A stretch of DNA of 64,000 bases from Variovorax boronicumulans (lineage in GTDB: Bacteria > Pseudomonadota > Gammaproteobacteria > Burkholderiales > Burkholderiaceae_C), in contig NZ_JAUSSG010000001.1 in assembly GCF_030812215.1 (NCBI RefSeq), positions 124,001-188,000 of the forward strand, read 5' to 3'. A program made the translations under genes and the position numbers. The notes under the pieces were generated by a model. It was not told the DNA's origin, searched no databases, and was given only the letters and a program-made list of their open reading frames with translations. Below are positions 56,502 to 64,000 of this stretch, one piece after another (position 1 is the first letter of the stretch; every line of letters begins with the position of its first letter).

Positions 56502-57959
56502 TCAACAGGTGCCGATCACGTAGTAGTTCGGGCCGGTCTGCTTCAGCGTGGTGGTGACGTAGATGTTCCACAGGCCCATGGCTTGTCCCGAGCCGTAGGC
56601 ATAGGTCAGCCCCCACAACGCGTAGGCGCGCCCGGCCAGGGTGTGCGCATAGTTGCTCGCGGTGTAGCAGGTGCCGCCGGTGCCGCCCGAGGTGGTGGTG
56701 CCGGTGGCGGCCGTGGACATCGCGCCCTGCGCGTTGCTCGCGTCCAGCGCGGCCACGGTCCAGCTGTAGGTGGTGGAGGCGGCCAGGCCCGTGTCGGTGT
56801 AGTTGGTGCCGGCGACCGGCGCGGCATTCACCTTGCTGCCGCCGCGGTACACGTTGTAGCCGGTGGCGCCCGAGACGCCGGCCCAGCCGATCACCATGCT
56901 GCTGGCGGTCGCGCCCGAGGTGCCCACGCCGGTGGGTGCCGGCAGCGACGAGCCGCCGCCCGAGCTGGTCACGCGGTCGACCATGGCCTTGACGGCGGCC
57001 ATCTGCGGGCCGGACTTCTTCGCGTAGTTGACGCTGCCATAGCCCCACCAGTCCCAGCAGCTGTTGGTAGCGGCGGTGCTGGTCTGCGGGTAGACCAGGA
57101 CGATGTTGTTGGTGTCGGCCCAGCGGTTGTAGCCGGTCTTCTTCACGTACTGGTCGCTCACGTCCGTGTAGTTCTGCTTGCAGCCGTGCAGCACCACGTG
57201 CACGCGGCAACTGCTGCCGCTGCCGGCGGCGCAGGCTGCGGGCGTGTAGAGCCAGCCTGTGGCGGCCATGCCGGAGCCACCGGCGAACTCGCCCTGGTTG
57301 AACTCGGTGAAGGTGCCGCCCAGCGTGCCGTTGTTGCGCGGGTTCAGCGGGCCGTACAGGTGCGCAAGGATCTCGCCCGCGAGGTCGAAGCCGCAGTTGT
57401 TGATGTAGGGCGTGGCGGTGGTGCCGCAGGCGCCGCCGTAGTCGTCGGTGACCATCGCGTGGCCCGCGCCCAGGTTGTTCTTGTAGACCGTGTTGGCGGC
57501 CGGCACGAAGCTCTGGTAGTAGGTCTTCAGGTCGTCCATCACCGCCTGCTTGACGGTGTTGTCGGCGGTGCCGGAGAACAGGTAGACCTTCGAGCCCGTG
57601 AGGTTCGAGACCGGGTCGATCGCGCCGCTCGCGGCCCAGCTGTTGGTGGTGCTCACCAGCGTGGACACCGGGATGCTGGTGCTGTGCGTCATGCAGCGCC
57701 CGGTGGCGTTGAGCACCGAGCCTTCGGCGCAGTAGTACGGCCCGCCGGCGACCACACCGGCGCCGCGCTTGAAGGTGGCCGAATAGGCCACGTGCAGTTG
57801 CACCGCCATGAAGCCGCCCGCCGAGAGGCCCGACACGCTCACCTCCGCCGGATTGGCGCCGAGCGACGGCAGCGGCACCGCCGCCGTCGCGGCGTGCGCC
57901 GCCATCGCCATGGCCGCAGCGGCGGCCAGTCCCTTCCAGTTCCTTCTCATCGCTTGCAT
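56502..57959 (-). CDS. phaZ: Extracellular polyhydroxybutyrate depolymerase
   Basis: A 485-residue exported polyester hydrolase. The signal peptide ends near ATAAVPLP (about residue 26). The lipase box GLSAG has Ser46 early in the mature protein, and the catalytic domain runs to about residue 340 with HVVLHGCKQN and SCWDWWGYGS. A fibronectin type III linker follows (about 345-425), then a short Cys-containing C-terminal substrate-binding part ending YVIGTC. This order is that of secreted short-chain PHB depolymerases. The start has AGGAG six bases away. It sits between livK and livG. Confidence 0.88.
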   Translation of the reverse strand: MQAMRRNWKGLAAAAAMAMAAHAATAAVPLPSLGANPAEVSVSGLSAGGFMAVQLHVAYSATFKRGAGVVAGGPYYCAEGSVLNATGRCMTHSTSIPVSTLVSTTNSWAASGAIDPVSNLTGSKVYLFSGTADNTVKQAVMDDLKTYYQSFVPAANTVYKNNLGAGHAMVTDDYGGACGTTATPYINNCGFDLAGEILAHLYGPLNPRNNGTLGGTFTEFNQGEFAGGSGMAATGWLYTPAACAAGSGSSCRVHVVLHGCKQNYTDVSDQYVKKTGYNRWADTNNIVLVYPQTSTAATNSCWDWWGYGSVNYAKKSGPQMAAVKAMVDRVTSSGGGSSLPAPTGVGTSGATASSMVIGWAGVSGATGYNVYRGGSKVNAAPVAGTNYTDTGLAASTTYSWTVAALDASNAQGAMSTAATGTTTSGGTGGTCYTASNYAHTLAGRAYALWGLTYAYGSGQAMGLWNIYVTTTLKQTGPNYYVIGTC

Positions 57960-58123
57960 CGCTGTCTCCTAGTGTTGTGGGTATCGAACGCTTGCTTGCA
58001 GACTGACGAATCGGCCGTGGATCACGCCGGCTTGCGCGGACGCAGGCTGGCGCTTCGCCCGGCGGCCATCCGGGGCGAAATGGGAGTGCGGCCTTCCTCA
58101 GGGCCGCGGGATCGGGTGGGCGC

Positions 58124-59311
58124 TCAGCGCTTGTTCTTGATGGGGATGTCCATCTCTTCAGGCTTGATCTCGTGGACCAATTCGGGTACGCCCCAGGCGA
58201 ACGCCGGGTCGACCTTGATCTTGAAGTGGTACATCGACTGCATCGCCTGGTGGTCTTCCTTGCGGAAAGTCATCTTGCCCTTGGGCGTGTCGAAGCTCAT
58301 GCCTTCCATGGTGCTGATGAGCTTGTTGGTGTTGGTGTCGCCGCCCGTCTTCTTCAGCGCCGTCACCACCGCCATCGCGGCCGAGAAACCGCCGGCCGTG
58401 AAAAAGTCCGGCGGCGTCTTGAACTGCTTGTAGTGCGCCGACACCATCGCTTCGTTCACCGGGTTCTTCGGGATGCCGAAGTAGTAGTACGCGGCGCCCT
58501 CCATGCCCGGCAGCGCCTTGTAGGCGGCCATGGCCGGCAGGATGTTGCCGCCGGTGGCGATCTCGATGTTGTAGCGCTTGAGGTCGAGGTCGACGATCTT
58601 GAACGGGTTGCCCGCGCCGGCCCAGACAATCCAGATGATCTTGCGGCCCGGCTGGTCCTTGAGCTTGTCGATCAGGCGCTGCGCGCCGGCGGTGAAGTCG
58701 GTGGTTGCGGGCGGCAGGTACTCCTCGTGCACCAGCTTCGCCTTCTTGAGCGCGGCGCCGAAGGCCTTCACGCCGTCGCGGCCGAAGGCGTTGTCCTGCG
58801 CGAGCGTGGCGACGGTGACGCCGGCCTTGTCGACCGCCACCGCGTTGGAGATCGCGTCCTGGCTCGAATTGCGGCCGGTGCGGAAGATGTACTTGTTCCA
58901 CTTGTCGCCGGTGATCGAGTCGGCCACGGCGGGCTCGACCAGCAGGATCTTCTTGTACTCCTCGGCCACCGGCAGCATCGCCAGCGCCACGCCCGAAGCG
59001 GTCGGGCCGACGGCCAGCGCGGCCTTGTCGTCGGAGTACGCGGCCGCCAGCAGCGACTTGCCCAGGTCGGGCTTGCCCTGGTCGTCCTTCTCGATGACCA
59101 CCAGCTTCTTGCCGTTGACCGTCATCGTGCCGCCGGTGGCGTAGTCCAGCCCCATCGCGAAACCGGTCTGGGTCTGCTTGCCGTAGGCCTCCAGCGGACC
59201 GGTCTTGCTGTAGATGTGAGCGATGCGGATTTCGTTGGACTGGGCCCAGGCGGGGGCAGCAGCGGCGCAGGCGGAAAGCGCGGCCAGCGCGACGAGGTGG
59301 CGACGGATCAT
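58124..59311 (-). CDS. livK: Branched-chain amino acid-type periplasmic binding protein
   Basis: A 395-residue type I periplasmic binding protein with a Sec signal (MIRRHLVALAALSACAAAA, cleavage near AWA-QS). The first strand IRIAHIYSKTGPLEAYGKQT is typical of the HAAT receptors; the ligand pocket residues cannot be read with certainty. The start at 59311 has AGGAG. It is the first gene of the transporter operon, 164 nt before phaZ, and it lies just downstream of a sigma-54 promoter. Confidence 0.91.
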   Translation of the reverse strand: MIRRHLVALAALSACAAAAPAWAQSNEIRIAHIYSKTGPLEAYGKQTQTGFAMGLDYATGGTMTVNGKKLVVIEKDDQGKPDLGKSLLAAAYSDDKAALAVGPTASGVALAMLPVAEEYKKILLVEPAVADSITGDKWNKYIFRTGRNSSQDAISNAVAVDKAGVTVATLAQDNAFGRDGVKAFGAALKKAKLVHEEYLPPATTDFTAGAQRLIDKLKDQPGRKIIWIVWAGAGNPFKIVDLDLKRYNIEIATGGNILPAMAAYKALPGMEGAAYYYFGIPKNPVNEAMVSAHYKQFKTPPDFFTAGGFSAAMAVVTALKKTGGDTNTNKLISTMEGMSFDTPKGKMTFRKEDHQAMQSMYHFKIKVDPAFAWGVPELVHEIKPEEMDIPIKNKR

Positions 59312-59343
59312 CGTTATGTCTCCTGAAAGTGGTGACTGAATAT

Positions 59344-59359
59344 TGCACAGTTCGTGCCA
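59344..59359 (-). promoter_or_regulatory. Sigma-54 (-24/-12) promoter of the livK-phaZ operon
   Basis: On the minus strand TGGCACG (59359-59353), four bases, GTGCA (59348-59344). It has the strict GG-N10-GC spacing of sigma-54 promoters and a perfect -24 element; the -12 is GTGC instead of TTGC. The predicted start is near 59333, leaving a short leader that contains the livK ribosome site. Confidence 0.75.
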
Positions 59360-59412
59360 CGCACCCAACTCATTGATAACAAAGGTTTCTTCATTGGGAA
59401 GATGCCCTTGCC

Positions 59413-59468
59413 GCCTGATTTCAGAACACTTGTCATGACTGAATTTCAGGCAATTGTCTTTTTTTCAG
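59413..59468. promoter_or_regulatory. Candidate upstream activator sites with TTTCAG repeats
   Basis: TTTCAG occurs in the same direction at 59419-59424, 59444-59449 and 59463-59468. The first two sit inside imperfect inverted arms, CCTGATTTCAG and CTGAATTTCAGG. The site is 55-110 bp upstream of the sigma-54 promoter, the normal distance for an enhancer-binding protein. Binding by the adjacent activator is inferred. Confidence 0.4.
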
Positions 59469-59732
59469 TCAGGGTTTGCCAGAAGCCTGCCGTACCGCGA
59501 TCCAACGCTGGAATTCGCGCTCGGCCTGCATCCGGAATTCGTTGCGCGTGTGGTTGCAGATGGCGTGGGCGAGGCGGCGGTGCTTCTGGTTGCGCACGCC
59601 GCCCAGGGTCGAGTCGACAAGGTGCTCGATGGTCGCGGACTCGGGCCGGCCGTGCGGCTCGTCGAAATCCATGGGAAGGCCGCACCAGTGGCAGTTGGGG
59701 CCAAAGGTGGAACGCAGGGCTCGCACGCTCAT
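59469..59732 (-). CDS. Small HNH-nuclease-like protein
   Basis: An 87-residue protein with a Cys pair CHWCG (residues 14-18), an EHLVD segment (about 36-40, the His-containing position of HNH nucleases) and HAICNHTRN (about 56-64), close to the usual C-x-x-x-R-N/G ending of HNH domains. The metal-site set C..C..EH..C..H fits a minimal HNH or zinc domain, but nuclease action is not certain. Its ATG overlaps the stop of the sigma-54 activator gene by ATGA, so it is coupled to the regulator. Confidence 0.65.
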   Translation of the reverse strand: MSVRALRSTFGPNCHWCGLPMDFDEPHGRPESATIEHLVDSTLGGVRNQKHRRLAHAICNHTRNEFRMQAEREFQRWIAVRQASGKP

Positions 59733-61273
59733 GACGATGGCCCCTGGCTCGTCATGCGCTCGTACAAGGTCGCGCGCGAAATGCCGAGCAATCGCGAGGT
59801 CGCGAGCTTGTTGCCGCCCGTGGATGCGAGCGCGGCGGCGATGGCCTTGCGCTCCAGCTCGGCGACCTGTTGCGCCAGCGGCCGCAGCAATGCGGCTTCT
59901 TCGTCGCCATTCGCATGCGACAAGTCGGGCAGCTCGATCTGTTCCAGCCCTGCCTCCCGCAGGATGCGTTCGAGCTGCACGGCGTCGATGCGTTGCGAAT
60001 CGCTGCGCATCGTCACCTGCTCCAGCACGTTGCGCAGTTCGCGGATGTTGCCGCGCCAGTGCTGGCCCGCGAGCAGCGCGAGCGCATCGGGCGTGAGCTC
60101 GGGCGGTGCCTCGCCGCTGCGCAGCGCCATGTCTTCGCCCAACGCCTCGACCAGCGCGGGGATGTCGCTGCGCCGCTCCCGCAACGGCGGCACGCGCAGC
60201 GGCAGCACGTTGAGGCGGTAATAGAGGTCTTCGCGAAAGAGGCCGCGGCGCACCAGCTCGGGCAGGTCGCGCGAGGTGGCGGCGATCACGCGCGCATCGA
60301 AGGGAACGAGCTTGTTGGAGCCGAGCGGTTCGATCTCGCCCTCCTGCAACGCGCGCAGCAGCTTGGCCTGCAGGCCGAGCGGCATATCGCCGATCTCGTC
60401 GAGGAAGAGGCTGCCGCCGTCGGCCAGTTTGAACTTGCCTTCGCGCCCTCGCCTGTCGGCACCGGTGAAGGCGCCGGGGGCGAAGCCGAAGAACTCGGCT
60501 TCGAGCAAGGTGTCGGGCACGGCGGCGATGTTGACGCTGACGAACATGCCCTTGGCCCGCGCCGATGATGCATGGATCGCATGCGCCAGCAGTTCCTTGC
60601 CAGTGCCGGTTTCGCCCAGCAGCAGCACGGGGCTGGTCGACTGCGCCGCGCGGCGCGCATGGCGCTTGACCTCCACGGCCGCGGGGCTGCTGCCGATGAA
60701 GCTCGCGAAGGTGTATTTGGAGCGCCGCTGGCCGTCGGGCGCGTGCTGGTACAGCGGGTTGTTGCGCTGGCTGGCCAGTTCGCGCCGTGCATCGTCCAGG
60801 TCGCGCTGCAACAGCGCGAACTTGCTGATGAGCGGCTGCAGCGTGGTCTCGGGCTGGTCGAACAGCACGATGCCGATGGCGCCGATGACATCGCCTGCCC
60901 CGCCCTCGCGCTCCTCACGCAGCGGAATGCGGCTGACCACGAAGGTGCCCGCCTTGTTGGTCAGCAGGTCCACAAGAATCGGCTCGCCGGTTTCGAGCAC
61001 GCGGCGCATCTGCGTGTTGGGGATCACGTCCTCGACCATGTGGCCCAGGAACTGGTCGATGGAGGAGAAGCCCAGCGCCGGCAGGAAGCGCCGGTAGCCC
61101 TCGTTCACCCACACGATGCGCCCGCTGCTGTCGACCAGGAACATGCCCTGGCTGATGCTGGAGAACAGGTGGAACATCGAGCGCGCAGCGAGCGCGAGGA
61201 TGCCTTCGGCATCCAGGGGCAAGGCAGGGGGAACGGCTGGGGCAGCAGGCATGGGCGGATCGTAACTGTGCAT
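59729..61273 (-). CDS. Sigma-54-dependent transcriptional activator with PAS domain
   Basis: A 514-residue enhancer-binding protein. A PAS domain at about residues 35-145 (MFLVDSSGRIVWVNEGYRRF) may sense a small molecule or redox state. The AAA+ domain has Walker A GETGTGKE (about 220-227), the sigma-54 contact loop GAFTGA, Walker B LFLDEIGD and the arginine segment. The C-terminal Fis-type helix-turn-helix is GGNKLATSRLLGISRATLYE. I chose the ATG at 61273; 61351 and 61252 are alternatives and none has a clear ribosome site. Its likely target is the livK-phaZ operon 420 bp downstream, which has a sigma-54 promoter. Confidence 0.9.
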   Translation of the reverse strand: MHSYDPPMPAAPAVPPALPLDAEGILALAARSMFHLFSSISQGMFLVDSSGRIVWVNEGYRRFLPALGFSSIDQFLGHMVEDVIPNTQMRRVLETGEPILVDLLTNKAGTFVVSRIPLREEREGGAGDVIGAIGIVLFDQPETTLQPLISKFALLQRDLDDARRELASQRNNPLYQHAPDGQRRSKYTFASFIGSSPAAVEVKRHARRAAQSTSPVLLLGETGTGKELLAHAIHASSARAKGMFVSVNIAAVPDTLLEAEFFGFAPGAFTGADRRGREGKFKLADGGSLFLDEIGDMPLGLQAKLLRALQEGEIEPLGSNKLVPFDARVIAATSRDLPELVRRGLFREDLYYRLNVLPLRVPPLRERRSDIPALVEALGEDMALRSGEAPPELTPDALALLAGQHWRGNIRELRNVLEQVTMRSDSQRIDAVQLERILREAGLEQIELPDLSHANGDEEAALLRPLAQQVAELERKAIAAALASTGGNKLATSRLLGISRATLYERMTSQGPSS

Positions 61274-61360
61274 CGAAAGACAACAAATCCGGCGCCGATG
61301 CGGCGCCGGAAACGCCTGGAACGGCGCCAACGGAAAAAAGGTCTTCAGCATCCCTTAAGT

Positions 61361-61378
61361 AAATCAATCGTTTGATTT
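61361..61378. promoter_or_regulatory. Palindromic operator of the TetR/efflux operon
   Basis: AAATCAA-TCGT-TTGATTT, a perfect 7-bp dyad with a 4-bp centre, 14 bp upstream of the TetR ATG. It fits autorepression by a CecR/AcrR-type repressor. It lies close enough to the activator gene on the other strand to affect that as well. Confidence 0.6.
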
Positions 61379-61391
61379 CGTCCGTGGTTTA

Positions 61392-62156
61392 ATGCCGGGC
61401 ATGAACGCGAGGGATCCCATCATTTCCACGCCGCCTCGTGCGCCCCGGGCACCGCGCGCCGACGGCGCCGAGGCACGGCATCGCCTTCTGCACACCGCGC
61501 TGCGGCTCTTTGCGCAAAAGGGTTTCGCCAAGACCTCCACCCGCGAGATCGCCCGCGAGGCCGGCGTCAACATCTCGGCCATCAGCTACTACTTCAGCGA
61601 CAAGAACGGCCTGTACGGCGCCTGCTTCACCGAGCCGATGGGCGGCGACTCCGACGACCTGGTGGCGATCTTCAGCACCCCCGACCTGACGCTCGAAGAG
61701 GCGCTGCGCATCTGCTTCACCTCGGTGATCGAGCCGCTCAAGCAGGGCGAGATCGTGCGGCAGTGCATCCAGCTGCACATGCGCGAGATGCTGGAGCCGA
61801 CCAGCCAGTGGGCCAAGGAGATCGAGCGCGACATCAAGGGCCCGCACCGCGCCATCGTCGAGCTGCTGTGCCGCCACCTGAAGCTGGAGCGCGCCGACGA
61901 CGACATCCACCGCCTGACCTTCGCGATCACGGGGCTGTCGATGCAGCTGTACGTGAACCAGGATTTCATCGAGGCCGTGCGCCCCTCGCTGCTGCGCACG
62001 CCGCGCAGCATCGACACCTGGGCCAACCGGCTCACCGTCTACGCGCTGGCGCTGGTGCAGGCCGAAGCCGCGCGCCGAAAGGCCGTGGCCGCCGACGAGA
62101 AAGCCGCAACCGCGCCTGCCTCCTCCCCGGCACGCACCGCGAGAAAGAAGACATGA
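61392..62156 (+). CDS. TetR-family regulator, CecR-type
   Basis: A 254-residue TetR regulator. The helix-turn-helix is in residues about 30-75 (FAQKGFAKTSTREIAREAGV, then NISAISYYFSDKNGLY), the YYFSDK form typical of CecR (YbiH) relatives, with a DUF1956-like C-terminal domain. CecR in E. coli represses efflux genes. Here it is the first gene of an operon with an outer-membrane channel and an RND adaptor. It has a palindrome just upstream. ATG 61401 is an alternative start. The stop overlaps the next gene by ATGA. Confidence 0.9.
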   Translation: MPGMNARDPIISTPPRAPRAPRADGAEARHRLLHTALRLFAQKGFAKTSTREIAREAGVNISAISYYFSDKNGLYGACFTEPMGGDSDDLVAIFSTPDLTLEEALRICFTSVIEPLKQGEIVRQCIQLHMREMLEPTSQWAKEIERDIKGPHRAIVELLCRHLKLERADDDIHRLTFAITGLSMQLYVNQDFIEAVRPSLLRTPRSIDTWANRLTVYALALVQAEAARRKAVAADEKAATAPASSPARTARKKT

Positions 62157-63679
62157 GACGACTCCGACTGATTGCCTCCCGCTGCCTCCTCCCGCTGGGC
62201 TTGAGCCTGGCCCTCGCGGGCTGCGGCCTCACGCGCCCGCCGGCCACGGTAGAGGCGCCCTTCCCTCCGCAATGGAATGCGCCCCTGCCACACGGCGGCT
62301 CGCTCGCATCGCTGGCCGACTGGTGGCGTCAGCTCGACGACCCGCTGCTGGTCGAGCTGATCGCCGCGGCCGAGAACGCCAGCCCCAACCTCGCGAGCGC
62401 CGCGGCGCGCGTGGCCGAGGCGCGCTCCACGCGCGTGCAGGCCGGCGCGGCGCTGCTGCCCAGCCTGGACGGCACGGCGTCGGCGAGCCGGGGCGTCTCG
62501 GGTTCGTCCTTCAGCGGGGGTGGCGCGAGTTCCTCCTCATCGAGCAGCAGCGCCCAAGCCGCCACCGCGCCGCTCACCACGCTGCAGGCCGGCCTGCAAT
62601 CGAAGTGGGAGATCGATCTCTTCGGGCGCCTGCGCGCCGACCGCGATTCGGCCCAGCAGAAGCTCGACAGCGCAACCGCCAAATGGCACGACGCGCGCGT
62701 GGCCGTCGCGGCGGAAACCGCCAACGCCTATTTCTCCGAACGCGCCTGCCGGCAGCAGCTGCGCGTGTCCGAGTCCGATGCCAGGTCGCGCAGCGAAACC
62801 GCGCGGCTCACCGACCTGTCGGCGGGCGCCGGCTTCACCGCCCCGGCCGATGCGGCCCTCGCCCGCGCGAGCGCCTCCGACGCCTCGGGCCGCCTCACGC
62901 AGCAGCGCGCCCAGTGCGCGATCCAGCGCAAGGCGCTGGTGGCGCTCACCGGCATCGACGAGCCCACGCTCGCGCAGAAGCTCGCCGTCTCGCACACGCA
63001 GCGCGCGCTGGTGGTGATGGGCAGCATCGAGAGCGTGCCGGCAGCGGCGCTGTCGCAGCGGCCCGACGTGTACGCCGCCGAACTCGCCGTGGCCTCGGCC
63101 AGTGCCGACGTGGGCTCGGCCGAGGCCGAACGCTATCCCAAGCTCAGCATCTCGGGCTCCATCGGCCGCACGCAGATCCGCACCAGCGGTTTTCGCGAGT
63201 CGCTGGAGACCTGGACGGTCGGGCCGGTGTCGCTCACCGTTCCGCTGCTCGACTTCGGCGCGCGCGCGGCCAACACCGACGCGGCCAAGGCGCGCTACAC
63301 CGAGGCCGTGTCGCTCTACCGCGCGAACGTGCGGCAGGCGGTGCGCGAGGTGGAAGAGGCGCTCGTCAACCTCGACGCCACCGAAGCCCGCACCACCGAT
63401 GCCGACAATGCGGTGAAGAACTACCAGGCCTCCTTCGACGCCACGCAGGCGCGCTACAGCAGCGGCCTGGCCAGCCTGTTCGAGCTGGAAGACTCGCGCC
63501 GCACCCTCTTCGCCGCGCAGACCGCGCGCGTCACGCTGCAGCGCGAACGCGCCGAAGCCTGGGTTTCGCTGTACCGCTCGATGGGCGGCGGCTGGAACCG
63601 GCCTGAATCTCCAGCCTCCTCGTCAGCGTCCTCGTCAACGACTTCCTCCTCGACCTCTAAGGTTGCGACGTCACCATGA
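62153..63679 (+). CDS. Outer-membrane efflux lipoprotein (NodT/OprM type)
   Basis: A 508-residue TolC-like channel lipoprotein. The signal ends in the lipobox LALAGC (Cys24). The N-terminal WWRQLDDPLLVELIAAAENA and the repeat WEIDLFGRLRADRDSAQQ are diagnostic of the NodT/OprM family. A Gly/Ser-rich insert (about residues 112-127) and a Ser/Thr-rich C-terminus are unusual. It forms the outer-membrane exit duct. The start overlaps the TetR stop by ATGA. Confidence 0.93.
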   Translation: MRRLRLIASRCLLPLGLSLALAGCGLTRPPATVEAPFPPQWNAPLPHGGSLASLADWWRQLDDPLLVELIAAAENASPNLASAAARVAEARSTRVQAGAALLPSLDGTASASRGVSGSSFSGGGASSSSSSSSAQAATAPLTTLQAGLQSKWEIDLFGRLRADRDSAQQKLDSATAKWHDARVAVAAETANAYFSERACRQQLRVSESDARSRSETARLTDLSAGAGFTAPADAALARASASDASGRLTQQRAQCAIQRKALVALTGIDEPTLAQKLAVSHTQRALVVMGSIESVPAAALSQRPDVYAAELAVASASADVGSAEAERYPKLSISGSIGRTQIRTSGFRESLETWTVGPVSLTVPLLDFGARAANTDAAKARYTEAVSLYRANVRQAVREVEEALVNLDATEARTTDADNAVKNYQASFDATQARYSSGLASLFELEDSRRTLFAAQTARVTLQRERAEAWVSLYRSMGGGWNRPESPASSSASSSTTSSSTSKVATSP

Positions 63680-64000
63680 AAACAATGAAGCGTTCCACCC
63701 TCGTCATCGCGCTGCTGGCGCTCGTCATCGTCGTCGTCGCGGCCGTGTGGCTCGTGCGCAAGCCCTCGGGCACGCCGGCCGAGCAGGCCGCGGCAGCCAA
63801 ATCCAAGGACGTCAAGGACGGCGCCGCGGCGCCCAAGCCCGCGCTCACCGTCACCGTCGCCAAGCCCGAAGCCACCGAGCTGACCGTCACGCTCGCTGCC
63901 AACGGCAACGTCGCGGCCTGGCAGGAGGCCGTCGTCGGCTCCGAATCCAACGGCCTCCGGCTCGCCGAGGTGCGCGTGAACGTGGGCGACGTGGTCAAGA
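63676..64000 (+). CDS. RND efflux periplasmic adaptor, N-terminal part, cut by window edge
   Basis: The first 108 codons of a membrane-fusion adaptor; the rest lies beyond the window. The N-terminal anchor helix is LVIALLALVIVVVAAVWLV (about residues 9-27), followed by an Ala/Lys-rich linker and the start of the first beta-barrel and lipoyl domain (TVTVAKPEATELTVTLAANG, then LRLAEVRVNVGDVV). The MdtA-like type is likely. Its ATG overlaps the outer-membrane gene's stop by ATGA; an RND permease is expected next. Confidence 0.87.
   Translation, partial: MKTMKRSTLVIALLALVIVVVAAVWLVRKPSGTPAEQAAAAKSKDVKDGAAAPKPALTVTVAKPEATELTVTLAANGNVAAWQEAVVGSESNGLRLAEVRVNVGDVVK

Noticed and set aside
62460..62560. 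Ser-rich stretch in the outer-membrane lipoprotein as a frameshift scar
   Set aside because: The reading frame and family motifs continue on both sides; a low-complexity insert is the simpler reading.

Overview
This window is a high-GC (roughly two thirds G+C by eye), densely packed bacterial chromosome segment. Gene content and protein style point to a betaproteobacterium of the order Burkholderiales, family Comamonadaceae, most likely Variovorax or a close relative. This rests on an orphan Bug/TctC solute receptor, a small Trp-rich membrane protein, a tRNA-Leu/tig/clpP/clpX/lon block, hpnCDE and a PHB depolymerase. The assignment comes from recognition of the families, not from a database search. 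I see no insertion sequence, prophage, CRISPR array, integron or replication origin; the window reads as core chromosome.

Layout. 1-4464 (minus): a malonate-use locus with matB (cut by the window edge), an enoyl-CoA hydratase, a Bug receptor, malonyl-CoA decarboxylase and a GntR regulator with a repeat-rich control region. 4568-9045: lgt, a small membrane protein, an SDR oxidoreductase divergent from a LysR regulator, a secreted protein coupled to a second LysR. 9146-19310: ilvD, a membrane protein with two SUKH domains, a DUF3592-like protein, a Trp-rich protein, cytochrome c, a LapA-like protein, acs, a YqhA-type protein, a LysR regulator, an NAD(P)-binding protein, and a strong bidirectional terminator.

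19326-31531: fumC, then a strong promoter and a long hairpin-rich leader before the betaine/proline transporter proVWX, a class I fumarase, murI, an exported protein, a DUF3616/Ig-like lipoprotein and an MFS transporter. 31569-38687: an acidic conserved protein directly behind tRNA-Leu(UAA), then tRNA-Cys, tRNA-Gly, lon, clpX, clpP, tig and tRNA-Leu(UAG). Apart from these tRNA promoters and terminators this is the protein quality-control block. 38801-43158: an RND efflux pump (adaptor plus permease) whose promoter is bracketed by two related palindromes. 43267-52916: kup, squalene-synthesis genes hpnCDE with a coupled small protein, a LysE exporter, a NIPSNAP-like protein, HAD hydrolase, hemH, a DUF1993 protein and an alpha/beta hydrolase.

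52026-61273 (minus) is the most interesting stretch. A branched-chain-type ABC transporter (livK, livG, livF, livH, livM) carries an exported PHB depolymerase gene inside it and an alpha/beta hydrolase at its end. It is preceded by a near-consensus sigma-54 promoter and a sigma-54 activator gene. I infer an operon for breaking down an extracellular polyester and importing the products. 61392-64000: a CecR-type TetR regulator, an outer-membrane efflux lipoprotein and the start of an RND adaptor, all overlapping by ATGA.

The only gene-free stretch longer than 300 bases is 20724-21225, which holds the proV promoter and structured leader. No clearly new multi-gene system is proven here; the best leads are the sigma-54/PHB operon, the proV leader and the RND double operator.
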